NCBI RefSeq assembly: GCF_008369935.1
Contig: NZ_VTUZ01000033.1
Coordinates: 1-64,000 of the forward strand
Source: Paraburkholderia panacisoli
Lineage (GTDB): Bacteria; Pseudomonadota; Gammaproteobacteria; Burkholderiales; Burkholderiaceae
Length of the DNA stretch: 64,000 nt
Reading direction: 5' to 3'
Shown: positions 43,676-52,833 of the stretch, one piece after another
Layout: each line of letters opens with the position of its first letter
Position numbering within the stretch: the first letter of the stretch is position 1
The notes under the pieces: generated by a model
The model's input: only the letters and a program-made list of their open reading frames with translations
Databases searched by the model: none
Told to the model about the DNA's origin: nothing
Translations under genes and position numbers: made by a program

Positions 43676-44806
43676 ATGAAACGTACTTACCTTGGACTGG
43701 CGTTAGCGGGTACTTTGGCGGTCGGTGCCTATACGTGGGCGAGCGACGCGGCCGAGACCGCACCCAAATGGCTTGCGAATATTCCGGTGACGAGCGCCAA
43801 GCCGTTCGGCTTCGATATTAGCGCATCGGCGGATGGCAAGTACTACCTTGCGGACGGGGCGAACGCGACGCTGGACGTGTTCGACGCGAAAACGGCCACG
43901 CTGCTCGACCAGATTTCGGCGGATTTCGCCGGCATAGGACCCAGCCATGACAAATCGGGACCATCGGGGGTCACCCCGGTGCCGGGCACGTCGCTGGTGT
44001 ACGTGGGGGACGTCAACGCGGTCAAGGTGATCGACGTCGCAACCAAAAAGCTGGTTAAGACCATTACCGTCAGCACGTCCGGCATTCGCGCCGATGAGAG
44101 CTGTCTGGACCCCGAGCATCATGTCGTGATGTTCTCGAGTGGCGCAGAGCAGCCGCCTTTTGCCACCTTCATCAATACCGAGACCCAGGAAGTGATCGGG
44201 AAAGTCACGTTGAAGGATTCGACCGGTCTTGAAGCGTGTGCGTACGACCCGAAAGGCAAGAACTTCGTGTTGAACAACGATGGTACGAAAGCCAACCCGA
44301 AAGGGGAGGTCGATGTGATTCCGGTCGCGTCGATTCTCGACGGCAAGCCTGCCGTTGCGAACGTATTCGCACTGAAGGGTTGTGAGGGTCCGACTGGCCT
44401 CGCGATGGGCCCGGGCAACGACGCAGTGATCGGATGCGATCCGGACGAGGGAGGCAAGCAGACTACGGTGATCATCGACCGGACGAACGGCCAAACGGTC
44501 GCCGAGTTGCCGTTCGGCGGCGCGGACGAAGTCGTGTACGACCCGGTGTCCAACCGCTACTTTCTGGCCGCCGGCCACCGTTCGGCCGACAACGTCTCGC
44601 AGGTTGGCAGCAAGACGGCCAAGTTCGACCCGGCGCTCGGCATTATCGACGCCGCTACGCGCAGCATCGTCGCGATTGTTCCAACCACGATGGGCGCGCA
44701 TTCGGTGGCGGTGGACGGTGAGTCTCATCGTGTGTTCGTGCCGCATGGACCGGGCCACTCGGAGCAGTTCGCGGGTGCCGGCGTAGCAGTATTCGCGACC
44801 GAGTAA
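43676..44806 (+). CDS. Exported YncE-like beta-propeller protein
   Basis: 376 residues from ATG 43676, preceded by GGAGGAG. An N-terminal signal peptide (RTYLGLALAGTLAVGAYTWA, about 3-22) is followed by about seven YVTN-type blades (GFDISASADGKYYLADGANA, LVYVGDVNAVKVIDVATKKLV, VDVIPVASILDG, VVYDPVSNRYFLAAGHR, HSVAVDGESHRVFVPHG). It is probably periplasmic. Such propellers can be lactonases, dehydrogenase partners or binding proteins; I see no catalytic signature that decides. It lies about 110 bases after the porin gene. Confidence 0.82.
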   Translation: MKRTYLGLALAGTLAVGAYTWASDAAETAPKWLANIPVTSAKPFGFDISASADGKYYLADGANATLDVFDAKTATLLDQISADFAGIGPSHDKSGPSGVTPVPGTSLVYVGDVNAVKVIDVATKKLVKTITVSTSGIRADESCLDPEHHVVMFSSGAEQPPFATFINTETQEVIGKVTLKDSTGLEACAYDPKGKNFVLNNDGTKANPKGEVDVIPVASILDGKPAVANVFALKGCEGPTGLAMGPGNDAVIGCDPDEGGKQTTVIIDRTNGQTVAELPFGGADEVVYDPVSNRYFLAAGHRSADNVSQVGSKTAKFDPALGIIDAATRSIVAIVPTTMGAHSVAVDGESHRVFVPHGPGHSEQFAGAGVAVFATE

Positions 44807-44857
44807 GCGAACCGGTAGCGGTTTGGCGCGTGTGACTCGCGGGCGGACCGCTGCCTT

Positions 44858-44890
44858 TGCCCCAGGACTTCGTCGAGCGGTCCTGGGGCA
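44858..44890 (+). terminator. Strong stem-loop after the propeller gene
   Basis: Perfect 11-base arms TGCCCCAGGAC and GTCCTGGGGCA with an 11-base loop, 52 bases after the stop codon. No T-run follows. Likely a terminator or an RNA-stabilising 3' structure ending the porin/propeller transcript. Confidence 0.6.
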
Positions 44891-44945
44891 CCTTGCGTCA
44901 CGATCCCTCTGCGCTCAGTAGTCCAACTTTCAGAGAGACCCAATC

Positions 44946-45278
44946 ATGGTCCAGTTTCGTGCAGTTTCAGCTGCACTTGTCGTATCGCTTGGTTTGATGC
45001 TTATCGAGGTGCCGGTGGCGCTGGCTCAACAACCGGCTATTGGAGAGCAGGTGTCTCCATCCATGAGCGCCTCAACGTCAAAGCAGATCGCCAAAGCTCA
45101 GCGTAAGGCTGCGCGCAAGGCCGGGCGGGAGCAGAAGAACGCCGAGTTGAAGGCGCTCGAAAAGAACGGCTATCGAGAGTCGGGCAATCAGGATAACTAT
45201 CCGCAGAATCTCATGGACGCGGAGCGCAAGGCCGCTGCATCGAAAGAGGCTCCGCCGTCGTCCGGATTGGGCCAATAG
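44946..45278 (+). CDS. Small exported lysine/alanine-rich protein
   Basis: 110 residues. A signal peptide of ~27 residues (ending ALA) precedes a short, highly charged mature protein: KQIAKAQRKAARKAGREQKNAELKALEKNGY, then NYPQNLMDAERKAA. The LEKNGY...YPQNLMDAERKAA part resembles the DUF4148-like small periplasmic proteins that are numerous in Burkholderia; I do not know a function. AGAGAGACC precedes the ATG. No cysteine in the mature part. Confidence 0.75.
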   Translation: MVQFRAVSAALVVSLGLMLIEVPVALAQQPAIGEQVSPSMSASTSKQIAKAQRKAARKAGREQKNAELKALEKNGYRESGNQDNYPQNLMDAERKAAASKEAPPSSGLGQ

Positions 45279-45438
45279 CACACTCGATTTCTGGGGGCCG
45301 CGTCCTCGGCGATAAGCCCGAAAGAATTATCGGACGTATTGGTAAACGCGCAATCTTTCTGGTTATAGCGACGCGCGCCCCCCACCATAAGCTTCATCTA
45401 TCGAGCGCTGCTCGAGGTGTCATGAAGAGGAGACTAGC

Positions 45439-46002
45439 TTGAGATTCTGTCGTTCAGCTCCGTCAACAAAGGCCGTATTGGCCACATTACTTGGTTCGGC
45501 ATGTCTCGCCTTTCTGAGCAATGTTTGCGCTGCCGACACAACTGATGCGCAACTGGCAGCGTCCCCGCTTGCAGGCTATTCGCTGAGCATGAAGCAGGCA
45601 ATGAAGCTCGTTGAGATCGCAACGGCCACCGCGCAGAGCCGTCATCTCGCGATGAGTTTCGCCGTGCTCGACCCGGGAGGTCACCTCATCATGGCCGTGC
45701 GCATGGACGGTGCGCCCTTTGTCAGCATCGATTTTGCGCGCGGCAAAGCCTTCGCTTCCGTTGCCCTCGGCGGTCAGTCCGGTGCAACGCTGGAGCAGCG
45801 CTTCAAGGACGATCCTTCGGAGTACAGCAATGTTTCGGGTGCGGGGTATTTCGCCCCTTTTCTGCCGGCACGGGGGGTGTTTCCTGTCTTTGTCGATGGG
45901 CATCTGTCAGGTGCCGTTGGCGCGAGTGGCGCACCCTCTGAGATCGATGATCAGGTCATCAAGGGTGCAATTGAAGCAATCGGTGCAACGACTGTGCGAT
46001 GA
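45439..46002 (+). CDS. Exported GlcG/HbpS-family protein
   Basis: 187 residues, TTG start with GAGGAG well placed upstream. A signal peptide (cleaved near VCA-AD, about residue 31) precedes the family domain: LSMKQAMKLVEIATATAQSRHL, MSFAVLDPGGHLIMAVRMDGA, FARGKAFASVALG, and GVFPVFVDGHLSGAVGASGA. Members bind haem or small oxidised ligands (HbpS) or accompany glycolate and diol catabolism (GlcG). Its periplasmic form fits the exported genes around it (propeller, amidase). Confidence 0.87.
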   Translation: MRFCRSAPSTKAVLATLLGSACLAFLSNVCAADTTDAQLAASPLAGYSLSMKQAMKLVEIATATAQSRHLAMSFAVLDPGGHLIMAVRMDGAPFVSIDFARGKAFASVALGGQSGATLEQRFKDDPSEYSNVSGAGYFAPFLPARGVFPVFVDGHLSGAVGASGAPSEIDDQVIKGAIEAIGATTVR

Positions 46003-46041
46003 CACGTCGTGTCCCATCGAAACCATATCAGGAAGATTTTC

Positions 46042-47244
46042 ATGAAACGCGAAACAGAACAATGTGATGCGGTGAGCGTAGCAAGCGCCGCGGAGGACAG
46101 GCATGCCTCGACATCTGACGCGACCGACGCTTGCCGTCGCTCGATCCTGAAGTTGGGATTCGGCGCGTTTGCCGCGGGCGCTTTAGGTTTGTCCGGAGGA
46201 GCTCGCGCGCAGAACGGCACGTCGCAAGGAGCGGCTGTTGCGGCATCCTCGCGCGAAGGCCAGACCATCAAACTGGTCCCGTCACTGGACACTGTGAAGG
46301 TCGGGCAGATCGAGCCCAGCGCGCCGACGGCGGTCACGATCAGATCGGGCGATACCGTCTGGTATGACGGCACGTGGACCAATTGGGGCAATGAGGCAAA
46401 GTATGGGCTGACCTTCAAGGAGCGCGAGCCGATCCGCAAGAAGTACCCCAACGGGCCCTTCTCGCTGATTGGGCCCGTTTCGATCATCGGTGCCGAAGCG
46501 GGCGATCTGGTCGAATGCCGTATGTTGAAGATGCGGCCGATCGACTGGGGCTGGAACTCCGCGCCTCCTGGCGTCGGCGCATTGCCGCACGATTTCAAGC
46601 CTTACCTGCGATATCTGAAATTCGACAAGGACAGGACCGCCGCCTTTTATGTGCCAGGCGTGAATATTCCGCTGAAGCCATTTCAGGCGTATATCGCCGC
46701 GCAGCCGGCCGGCGAGAAACCCATCAGCGCGAATCTGGCCGGCAATTATGGCGGCAATCTCGACTGTGCCGTGCTGGGTGTCGATACGTCGATCTTCCTG
46801 CCTGTACAGGTGAGCGGCGCGCGGGTGTGGACGGGTGGCTCCATGGGAGCGTCGGGTGAAGGCAACGTCGATCAGACTTCGATTGAGACGGCCTTTGAAG
46901 AGATGCGCATCCAGTACATCCTCCACAAGGGTGCTGCACTGAACGTGCCAATGGCAGAGACACCTGACCACTGGATCGGCTTCGGGTTTTCCGACTCCCT
47001 CGAGAATTCACTGGTGGCCTGCCTGCGCCAGATGATCAGCTGGCTGTCCGCGGCTAGCGGTATTGCACCGGAAGATTGCTACGGAATCTATAGCGTGGCA
47101 GGCAGCTTCCGCGTGACGCAATACGCCAATCAAACCGGAACGGTCTACTCGACCATCCCGCCGAAGGGCATTCACTGCATGCTTCCCAAGCGCATTTTTT
47201 CTCCTGCGCTGCAAGAGCGCATCGCAATGTCTATACGGGCCTGA
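46042..47244 (+). CDS. Acetamidase/formamidase-family protein with Tat-type signal
   Basis: 400 residues from ATG 46042 (AGGAAG upstream; ATG 46009 is a poorer choice). A 50-residue leader contains RRSILK (R32-R33) followed by a hydrophobic A/G/L stretch and SGGARAQ, a twin-arginine export signal. The body matches the FmdA/AmdA family: SGDTVWYDGTW, GPVSIIGAEAGDLVECRMLKM, NYGGNLDCAVLGVDTSIFLPV, GSMGASGEGNVDQTSIE. The enzyme hydrolyses small amides to carboxylate and ammonia; most relatives are cytosolic, so an exported form is unusual. Substrate unknown. Confidence 0.88.
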   Translation: MKRETEQCDAVSVASAAEDRHASTSDATDACRRSILKLGFGAFAAGALGLSGGARAQNGTSQGAAVAASSREGQTIKLVPSLDTVKVGQIEPSAPTAVTIRSGDTVWYDGTWTNWGNEAKYGLTFKEREPIRKKYPNGPFSLIGPVSIIGAEAGDLVECRMLKMRPIDWGWNSAPPGVGALPHDFKPYLRYLKFDKDRTAAFYVPGVNIPLKPFQAYIAAQPAGEKPISANLAGNYGGNLDCAVLGVDTSIFLPVQVSGARVWTGGSMGASGEGNVDQTSIETAFEEMRIQYILHKGAALNVPMAETPDHWIGFGFSDSLENSLVACLRQMISWLSAASGIAPEDCYGIYSVAGSFRVTQYANQTGTVYSTIPPKGIHCMLPKRIFSPALQERIAMSIRA

Positions 47245-47344
47245 GTCCTTGGTGGTGCGTCAGTTCAACAGGCGTTTGCTCAGCCTGGATAGAGCATTCT
47301 AGCCGGGTCGCGTGCCCGTGCATGCATTGATAGGAGGTGATTTG

Positions 47345-48634
47345 ATGAATGCGAAAGACCCGAAACCGTCTAAAGAAGGCGGCTTGGCGAAAGCGCGCCG
47401 CGCAGGTCCTCTACTGGCCCTGTTGGTGTGTTTCCTGGTGATTGTTCTAGACGGATTCAACACTACGTCGATCTCCTTTGTGGTGCCAAAGCTCGCTCAT
47501 GAATGGCACCTGGCGCCCGCGCTCTTCACCACCGTTTTCGTGGCGACGAACATTGGCGCGGCGATCGGTTTCATGATTTCCGGTCCGCTCGCTCACCGTT
47601 TCGGACACCGTTCCGTGGGTGTCGCCAGCGTGGTGCTGTTCGCCGGGAGCACGCTGCTGACCACGTATGCGAACGATATCGCCAGCTTGTCCGTCATGCG
47701 CCTCGCGGCGGCCATCGGTTTGGGCGCGGCGCTACCCATCGCCATTACGGCGGCTGCCAGCATCATTGGCGCCAGGCATAAGGTGGCGGCGTCCCTGCTA
47801 GTGACGACCGGCATGTCCGTTGGCGCGGTCACGGGCGGCGTGGCCGGTGGTCCTCTGATGGGTCACTTTGGCTGGCAGTCCATCTTCGTGACTGGCGGTG
47901 TCCTTCCTTTCCTGCTGGTTCCCGCGTTCTTTCGCATCCTCCCTGCGCGCAGCCCGGTGATAGCGAATATCGCCGCCGTGCGTGCGTCTAACCCGCTCAA
48001 GGCGCTGTTCGAAAACGGTCTGGGCGCCTACACATGCCTGCTGTGGTTGTTTTCATTCCTGATCTTCATGGACGTCTACGCACTGCTGTTCTGGGTGCCG
48101 ACGCTTCTGGTGGATTTCGGCTTCTCAGCGGACCATGCGTCGGTCGGCATGGCGGCCTTCAGTATCGGTGGTCTGAGCGGCAACATTCTGATGACCTGTG
48201 CTGTCGCGATGATGACGCTTGCTGGCAGGCTCAGGGTGAAATCGGCGCTGGTCCTGGGGTTGTTGCTTGTGATGCTTAGCATTACCAGCCTTAGTCAGGT
48301 AGCAGTGACCCCAGGCATCGTGCTGCTGCTCATCGGTGTGATTGGCGCCGGTCTGGTCAACGGCATCATGGGCCAGACCGCTCTCGCAGTCTCTTTCTAT
48401 CCGCCGGAAATACGCGCGACTGGGGTCGGCTGGGGGCATGCGATCGGGCGGGTCGGTTCCTTCGTGGGGCCGGCGATTGGAGGGGGCTTGCTGTCGCTCG
48501 GTTGGCCGGTGCGCGATATCGTGCTTATCTCCGTGGTGCCCGCCGGCGCCGCGATCCTCACGCTCGGCGCCCTATCGTTGGTCGATCGCAGGGCGGTTCA
48601 AAAGTTTCCCGACAGCGCTGTGGCGGAGAACTGA
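47345..48634 (+). CDS. AAHS-type MFS symporter for aromatic acids
   Basis: 429 residues from ATG 47345, with AGGAGGTGA in front. Twelve transmembrane helices. The AAHS hallmark is LVIVLDGFNTTSISFVVPKL (D and G in helix 1), followed by GPLAHRFGHRSVGVASV (loop 2-3 motif), LGAALPIAITAAASIIG and the later VLGLLLVMLSITSL. These transporters import aromatic or related organic acids with protons. Its neighbours are the amidase and an FAH-type hydrolase, so it may take up the acid produced in the periplasm. Confidence 0.9.
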   Translation: MNAKDPKPSKEGGLAKARRAGPLLALLVCFLVIVLDGFNTTSISFVVPKLAHEWHLAPALFTTVFVATNIGAAIGFMISGPLAHRFGHRSVGVASVVLFAGSTLLTTYANDIASLSVMRLAAAIGLGAALPIAITAAASIIGARHKVAASLLVTTGMSVGAVTGGVAGGPLMGHFGWQSIFVTGGVLPFLLVPAFFRILPARSPVIANIAAVRASNPLKALFENGLGAYTCLLWLFSFLIFMDVYALLFWVPTLLVDFGFSADHASVGMAAFSIGGLSGNILMTCAVAMMTLAGRLRVKSALVLGLLLVMLSITSLSQVAVTPGIVLLLIGVIGAGLVNGIMGQTALAVSFYPPEIRATGVGWGHAIGRVGSFVGPAIGGGLLSLGWPVRDIVLISVVPAGAAILTLGALSLVDRRAVQKFPDSAVAEN

Positions 48635-48787
48635 GACTCGCGACGTCATGCTGCACTCGCCGGCAAGGCTGTGATTGGATTCGCACGCGCCAGTGCGCTG
48701 CCGGCGTCATCGGTTCACGCGGGACATCGCTCCTGCATTCAAGCTGCAAATTCAGCTTTCTAATCCAACGCAAAGAGACTTTCGATT

Positions 48788-49747
48788 ATGAAGATTATTG
48801 CTTACTCAGACGGTGGCGGCATCGCACTTGGCATCGTCACCAGCCCGACCCATTTCGTTGCTGTCTCCGACCTCGCCCAGGACCTTCCTTCCAGCCTCAT
48901 TTCAATCCTGGAGCAGGAGGACGGGCTAACGCGGTTGCAGCTAGCGGCGGAAGGGCGGCAGGGCGACCGGGCGCTCGCAGACGTCACGCTCAAGCCCTTC
49001 CTGGAACGCCCGAACGCGATGTGGGCACTGGCGTTGAACTTCAAGAGCCATATCGCAGAGACGGGACTTCAAACGTCGAAGGAATTTCCCCACCTTTTCA
49101 TGCGCACGGCTGCGTCCTATGTCGGAGCCGGCGAGCCGATCCTGGCACCGCCGGGATCCGTTGCACGCGCGTTCGACTATGAGGGCGAACTGGGCGTCGT
49201 CATCGGCACGCCTGGACGTCATATTCCAGTGGAGCGGGCGCTGGAACATGTGGCGGGCTACACCTGCCTCAACGAAGGATCGGTTCGCGAGTTCCAGATG
49301 CACAATCGTCAATTCGGCCTTGGCAAGAATTTCGAAGCATCCGGATCTTATGGGCCGTGGCTGATGACCCCTGATGAGTTTGGCGATCCTGCCACGCACA
49401 CTATCAAGACTCGCGTCAATGGTATCGTTCGTCAGAGCGCACCGCTCGACGATATGCTTTTGACCGTTGCGCAAGTCATCAGCTATCTGAGTCAGGGTTA
49501 TCGTTTGCGGCCTGGCGATCTGATTGCAATGGGCACGCCTGGTGCGTTGAAGCCCCATCCGGATGATGTGGAAGGCAACGATCTCTCGCGTCAATACGGT
49601 CCCTTTCCGACACCGGGGCTGGTGCATATGCGGCCAGGAGATTGGGTCGAGGTCGAGATCGATGGACTGGGCGTACTTGGCAATCCAGTCGCTGCCGACG
49701 CGTCCATCAGTGAGAGTGGTTACGCAGAACAGAAGTCCGCGGCCTGA
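48788..49747 (+). CDS. Fumarylacetoacetate hydrolase-family protein
   Basis: 319 residues. The FAH catalytic domain is clear: FDYEGELGVVIGTPGRHI with metal-binding glutamates (about 134-151), GYTCLNEGSVREFQM, KNFEASGSYGPWLMTPDE, and LRPGDLIAMGTPGAL (about 238-252). Family members cleave C-C bonds of acylpyruvates (fumarylpyruvate, acylpyruvates) or hydrate oxo-pentenoates; the exact reaction cannot be read. An N-terminal domain of ~75 residues is present as in larger FAH/UGL-type members. GAGACT precedes the ATG. Confidence 0.9.
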   Translation: MKIIAYSDGGGIALGIVTSPTHFVAVSDLAQDLPSSLISILEQEDGLTRLQLAAEGRQGDRALADVTLKPFLERPNAMWALALNFKSHIAETGLQTSKEFPHLFMRTAASYVGAGEPILAPPGSVARAFDYEGELGVVIGTPGRHIPVERALEHVAGYTCLNEGSVREFQMHNRQFGLGKNFEASGSYGPWLMTPDEFGDPATHTIKTRVNGIVRQSAPLDDMLLTVAQVISYLSQGYRLRPGDLIAMGTPGALKPHPDDVEGNDLSRQYGPFPTPGLVHMRPGDWVEVEIDGLGVLGNPVAADASISESGYAEQKSAA

Positions 49748-49778
49748 TTCCGGTTAAATCAAACCTGTTTTTTCACAG

Positions 49779-49807
49779 GGTGTGGGGATCGTTCGGCGCC
49801 CCACACC
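49779..49807. terminator. Bidirectional stem-loop between convergent genes
   Basis: 9-base arms GGTGTGGGG and CCCCACACC with an 11-base loop, in the 65-base gap between the FAH gene (plus) and an AraC gene (minus). It lacks a downstream T-run in either direction but sits where a shared terminator is expected. Confidence 0.6.
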
Positions 49808-49812
49808 AGCGC

Positions 49813-50715
49813 TCAACTGCGCTGATTGTCCAACGTCACCGAATGTCTGCGAAACTCACTGGGCGGCACGCCCATATGTTGTGCGAAGAAACGGGTGAAG
49901 TGGCTGTGTTCTTCGAACCCCAACTCTTCGGCGACATCTGAAAGCGGCTTATCGCTAGCGCCGAGCAGCTGGATCGCATGCGACATGCGGACCCAATCGA
50001 TATAGTGCTGCGGTGAAATACCCATGCATAGTCGGAACTGCTGGAAGAATCTCGACCTGGATAAGCCGACTTGAGCAGCGACCTGGGCAGCAGTGGGATT
50101 CATCACCGACGCGTGCTTGATGAAATCCACCGCTTTGCGGATGCGGAAATCAATCGGTCTGCCTGACGGGATGATGCCGACCGTCAACGCAGGATCGGCA
50201 AAATCTCGACCGAGCGCGGTTACCAGATCCGCAAGAATGGGCATGCAATCGTCGTCCTGGGCGACCAGGTGGTTGGTGATCGCCGCAGCGATACGATCCA
50301 CGTGATGCCGCACGTCCGGCGTGACGACGACCTCAGGCTTCGGGAAGATGCTCGCGGTGCCGTTTTCAGCGAGTTTCAATTGCTGGCGCAGCCAGGGGGC
50401 TTCGATGACGAGGGAAAGGATCAGGGAAGGTTCGCTGACGTTGCAGCTTTTCGAGTGTTCGACCCAAGGGTTCAGGCAGATTGCCCGTTCCGCTGTAAGC
50501 GCGCAATCGTCTGCGCCGATGCGGAAATTGCAGTTGCTTCCACCCAGCTTGAAAAGGAACTGGTATTGGGCGTGAGCGTGAGCGACAAGCGGGCGGCTTA
50601 TGAAGTTCACCGTTGCTCGCCCGAAACTTCCTTGCAGAATCCAGACGGGCTTGTCTCCATCAATTGGTACTGTCGTCATCCCCAACATTTCTCCTGGTGG
50701 AACGAGGCGGCGCAT
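49813..50715 (-). CDS. AraC-family regulator
   Basis: 300 residues from ATG 50715 (AGG upstream; the frame is open to GTG 50757, which has no ribosome site). The N-terminal ~180 residues form a cupin-type sensor (HAHAQYQFLFKLGGSNCNFRIG, AICLNPWVEHS). Two helix-turn-helix motifs follow: AAQVAAQVGLSRSRFFQQFR and LSDVAEELGFEEHSHFTRFFAQHMGVPPSEFRR, the AraC signature. It lies at the end of the catabolic island and divergent from an alpha/beta hydrolase gene, which is its likely target. Confidence 0.92.
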   Translation of the reverse strand: MRRLVPPGEMLGMTTVPIDGDKPVWILQGSFGRATVNFISRPLVAHAHAQYQFLFKLGGSNCNFRIGADDCALTAERAICLNPWVEHSKSCNVSEPSLILSLVIEAPWLRQQLKLAENGTASIFPKPEVVVTPDVRHHVDRIAAAITNHLVAQDDDCMPILADLVTALGRDFADPALTVGIIPSGRPIDFRIRKAVDFIKHASVMNPTAAQVAAQVGLSRSRFFQQFRLCMGISPQHYIDWVRMSHAIQLLGASDKPLSDVAEELGFEEHSHFTRFFAQHMGVPPSEFRRHSVTLDNQRS

Positions 50716-50979
50716 GACGCCTGCCGGGTTCCATGAATGCAAAAAAAGACGCTTCACTAAGCGGTGACATCTCGCGGCAAACTAGTCGATTGACCACCCG
50801 CGCAGACGTCACTTAATCAAAAGTAAGGAGTGCAGTCAATGGGTAGAAACCTGTCTGACGTGCATGAAGATTTCGGAAAGTCAGGACGATTTGACAAGCA
50901 ATCGGAGCTTTCGGTCAGGTGTTCCAGCGGAGGTCGGCTTATATTGAATCCACCGTGTTATTCAAAAGTAGGGATACGC

Positions 50980-51768
50980 ATGCCGTTTTTTGAACGAGAA
51001 GGGATACGCTTCGCATACGATGAGTTCGGCCCCTCCGGGGCACCGGTCGTTGTCTTCAGCCATGGCTTCCTGATGGACGGCGACATGTTCCAGCCGAACA
51101 TTGCGGAACTCCAGAATGCGTTCCGTTGCGTCGTTTGGGACCAACGAGGTTTCGGTGCAACCGGAGCCACGACTAAGGCCTTTAGCTACTGGGACTCCGC
51201 GCAGGATCTCATTGCCTTGCTCGATCATCTGGAGGTTGCCTCGGCATCGTTGGTCGGCATGTCCCAAGGCGGATTTATATCAATGCGGGCTGCGTTGCTG
51301 GAGCCGGACCGCTTTCGAGCGATCGCACTGATATCGACGAGAAGCGATGTCGACTCCGAAGCGGTCCGGCAATCTTTCGAAGAGCTGAAGTCGGAGTGGG
51401 CACGAAACGGCGCGAGAAATGTCGCGCAGAATCTGTCGGTGTTTCTGTTTGGTCCCGAGTACGCGGCATCGGCCTGGATCCGGAAATGGATGAACGCTAG
51501 CGCTGATCACTTCGAACATCCGGTCAATGCCCTGGTCTATCGGGACGACATCACGCCCCGCCTTGCCGAGATCACACATACGTCGATCGTGTTCCATGGA
51601 CGCGCCGACGCCGCCATTAGCCCTGACTGCGCAGAGGCGCTCGCTGCCCGGTTGCCGAACTGCAAAGATCTTGTACTGGTCGACCGAGCGGGACACACGC
51701 CCAATTTGACGCATGCCGATATTGTGAATCCGCCGTTACGGGATTTTCTGCTTCGTTATGCACGCTAA
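50980..51768 (+). CDS. Alpha/beta hydrolase
   Basis: 262 residues from ATG 50980 (AGGGA upstream); the frame is open from 50830 but the extra 50 residues have no similarity. The fold landmarks are FSHGF (26-30, oxyanion), WDQRGFGATG, nucleophile elbow GMSQGG with S95, a late aspartate in GRADAAISPD and the catalytic histidine in RAGHTPN. It matches the 3-oxoadipate enol-lactonase/haloperoxidase branch in general appearance, which would suit an aromatic-degradation context, but the family is too broad for a firm substrate. Confidence 0.87.
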   Translation: MPFFEREGIRFAYDEFGPSGAPVVVFSHGFLMDGDMFQPNIAELQNAFRCVVWDQRGFGATGATTKAFSYWDSAQDLIALLDHLEVASASLVGMSQGGFISMRAALLEPDRFRAIALISTRSDVDSEAVRQSFEELKSEWARNGARNVAQNLSVFLFGPEYAASAWIRKWMNASADHFEHPVNALVYRDDITPRLAEITHTSIVFHGRADAAISPDCAEALAARLPNCKDLVLVDRAGHTPNLTHADIVNPPLRDFLLRYAR

Positions 51769-51791
51769 GACGAGACGCGCACTCTTCGAGC

Positions 51792-51995
51792 TTACTTGTT
51801 GCCCGGCATGGTCTGATTGTTGTCCTGTGGCGCCCGAGGCGATCTGTTTTGATCCGCGCCGCCTTGGTCCTCGCTGGCCGGTTGATAGCGGGTGTGCTCA
51901 TGGTCGTGATTCACATGCATATGCTCACTGGCAGATGCCAGTGTAAAGGCGGACATGCTTAAAACCGCGACCGTGAAAAACGCAGTGACATTCAT
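51792..51995 (-). CDS. Small exported histidine-rich protein
   Basis: 67 residues with GAGAGG six bases before ATG 51995. Signal peptide at 1-22 (ending LASA). The mature part of ~44 residues begins HMHVNHDHEHTRYQP, six histidines within 15 residues, and ends in a polar, unstructured tail. It could bind copper, nickel or zinc in the periplasm. I do not recognise a family. Good start signals support a real gene. Confidence 0.65.
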   Translation of the reverse strand: MNVTAFFTVAVLSMSAFTLASASEHMHVNHDHEHTRYQPASEDQGGADQNRSPRAPQDNNQTMPGNK

Positions 51996-52423
51996 GATGA
52001 CCTCTCCGCTTGATCTGAAGCGCGTCGGTTTAACGCCTTATATATTCTATGCATCGCAGAGGACGGTGGAAACCCTCGAATGGCTTGATCTAAATGTTCG
52101 AACCTGAATCATTCGTTTTATGGACAACAAGTTGACCATGTTCTCGACCAAGGCGGTGACTTCACGCGCGATTGGATTGGCCAAAGCGCTCCGGGCGAAA
52201 CAAGCTGAGGCGTAGCCATGCCAAGTCCGGTTCAAGCTGCCGGCCGGGTGCTTATCGGAAGCGGCGGTTTTGCCTTTCTTTGGAATTTAGCGCGGTCCTC
52301 ACAATCGGGAGTCACTAGATGCTATGGCTGTTTTTGGAGTTAACCGCCATTTCCCTTACGAAAAAGCCCCGACATTCACCCAGCCGCCTGTTGTGCCTAT
52401 TCCAAAGCACCAAGGCCAATCCG
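51996..52423. other. Intergenic region without a supported gene
   Basis: About 430 bases with no supported gene. It contains the promoter of the small histidine-rich protein at its left end. Confidence 0.4.
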
Positions 52424-52624
52424 CATGCCGGCAAATCGGTGGTCTACGTCACCTACTTTCTGAATCGCCGCCATTCGAGCAAGGTGCGCACGTTCATTCA
52501 GTTTCTTGTAGCACGCATGCAAGCGCTGCCGGATAAAGCAGCACGGGCGCCGCGCAGATCGGCTCAACTGAAGTCTGCAGTTCGCGCGCACCTTCAGCAA
52601 ATAAAAAATCGGATCATTCGGTAA
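52424..52624 (+). pseudogene. LysR regulator C-terminal remnant
   Basis: The frame reads VVYVTYFLNRRHSSKVRTF, then IQFLVARMQALP, typical of the last strand and helix of LysR proteins (compare HLVY...RHxSxKVRxFxDF). Nothing of the DNA-binding or effector domain is intact upstream. A basic tail runs on to TAA 52622-52624. It is the relic of a regulator lost by deletion. Confidence 0.5.
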
Positions 52625-52833
52625 GCCACGAGACGTGCAGCGCATGCGGGCACGTCGCAATGGACGGATACTGTACCCGGTTTCCGGCCGTAGAGATTAT
52701 CTCTCTCCACGTCATTCGGCGGATCCGCCACTGTGCCCGCTTCGGGGCAATGAAACTACAAGCCGGCGGGATTCTTGTGCCGCTCAGCAAGCGCGTATCA
52801 AACCTGTCCGACTTTGATAAGGAGTTGAAAATC

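Noticed and set aside
43703..44758. A 351-codon minus-strand open frame opposite the propeller gene
   Set aside because: The plus strand carries a signal peptide, ribosome site and repeat structure; the antisense product has none.
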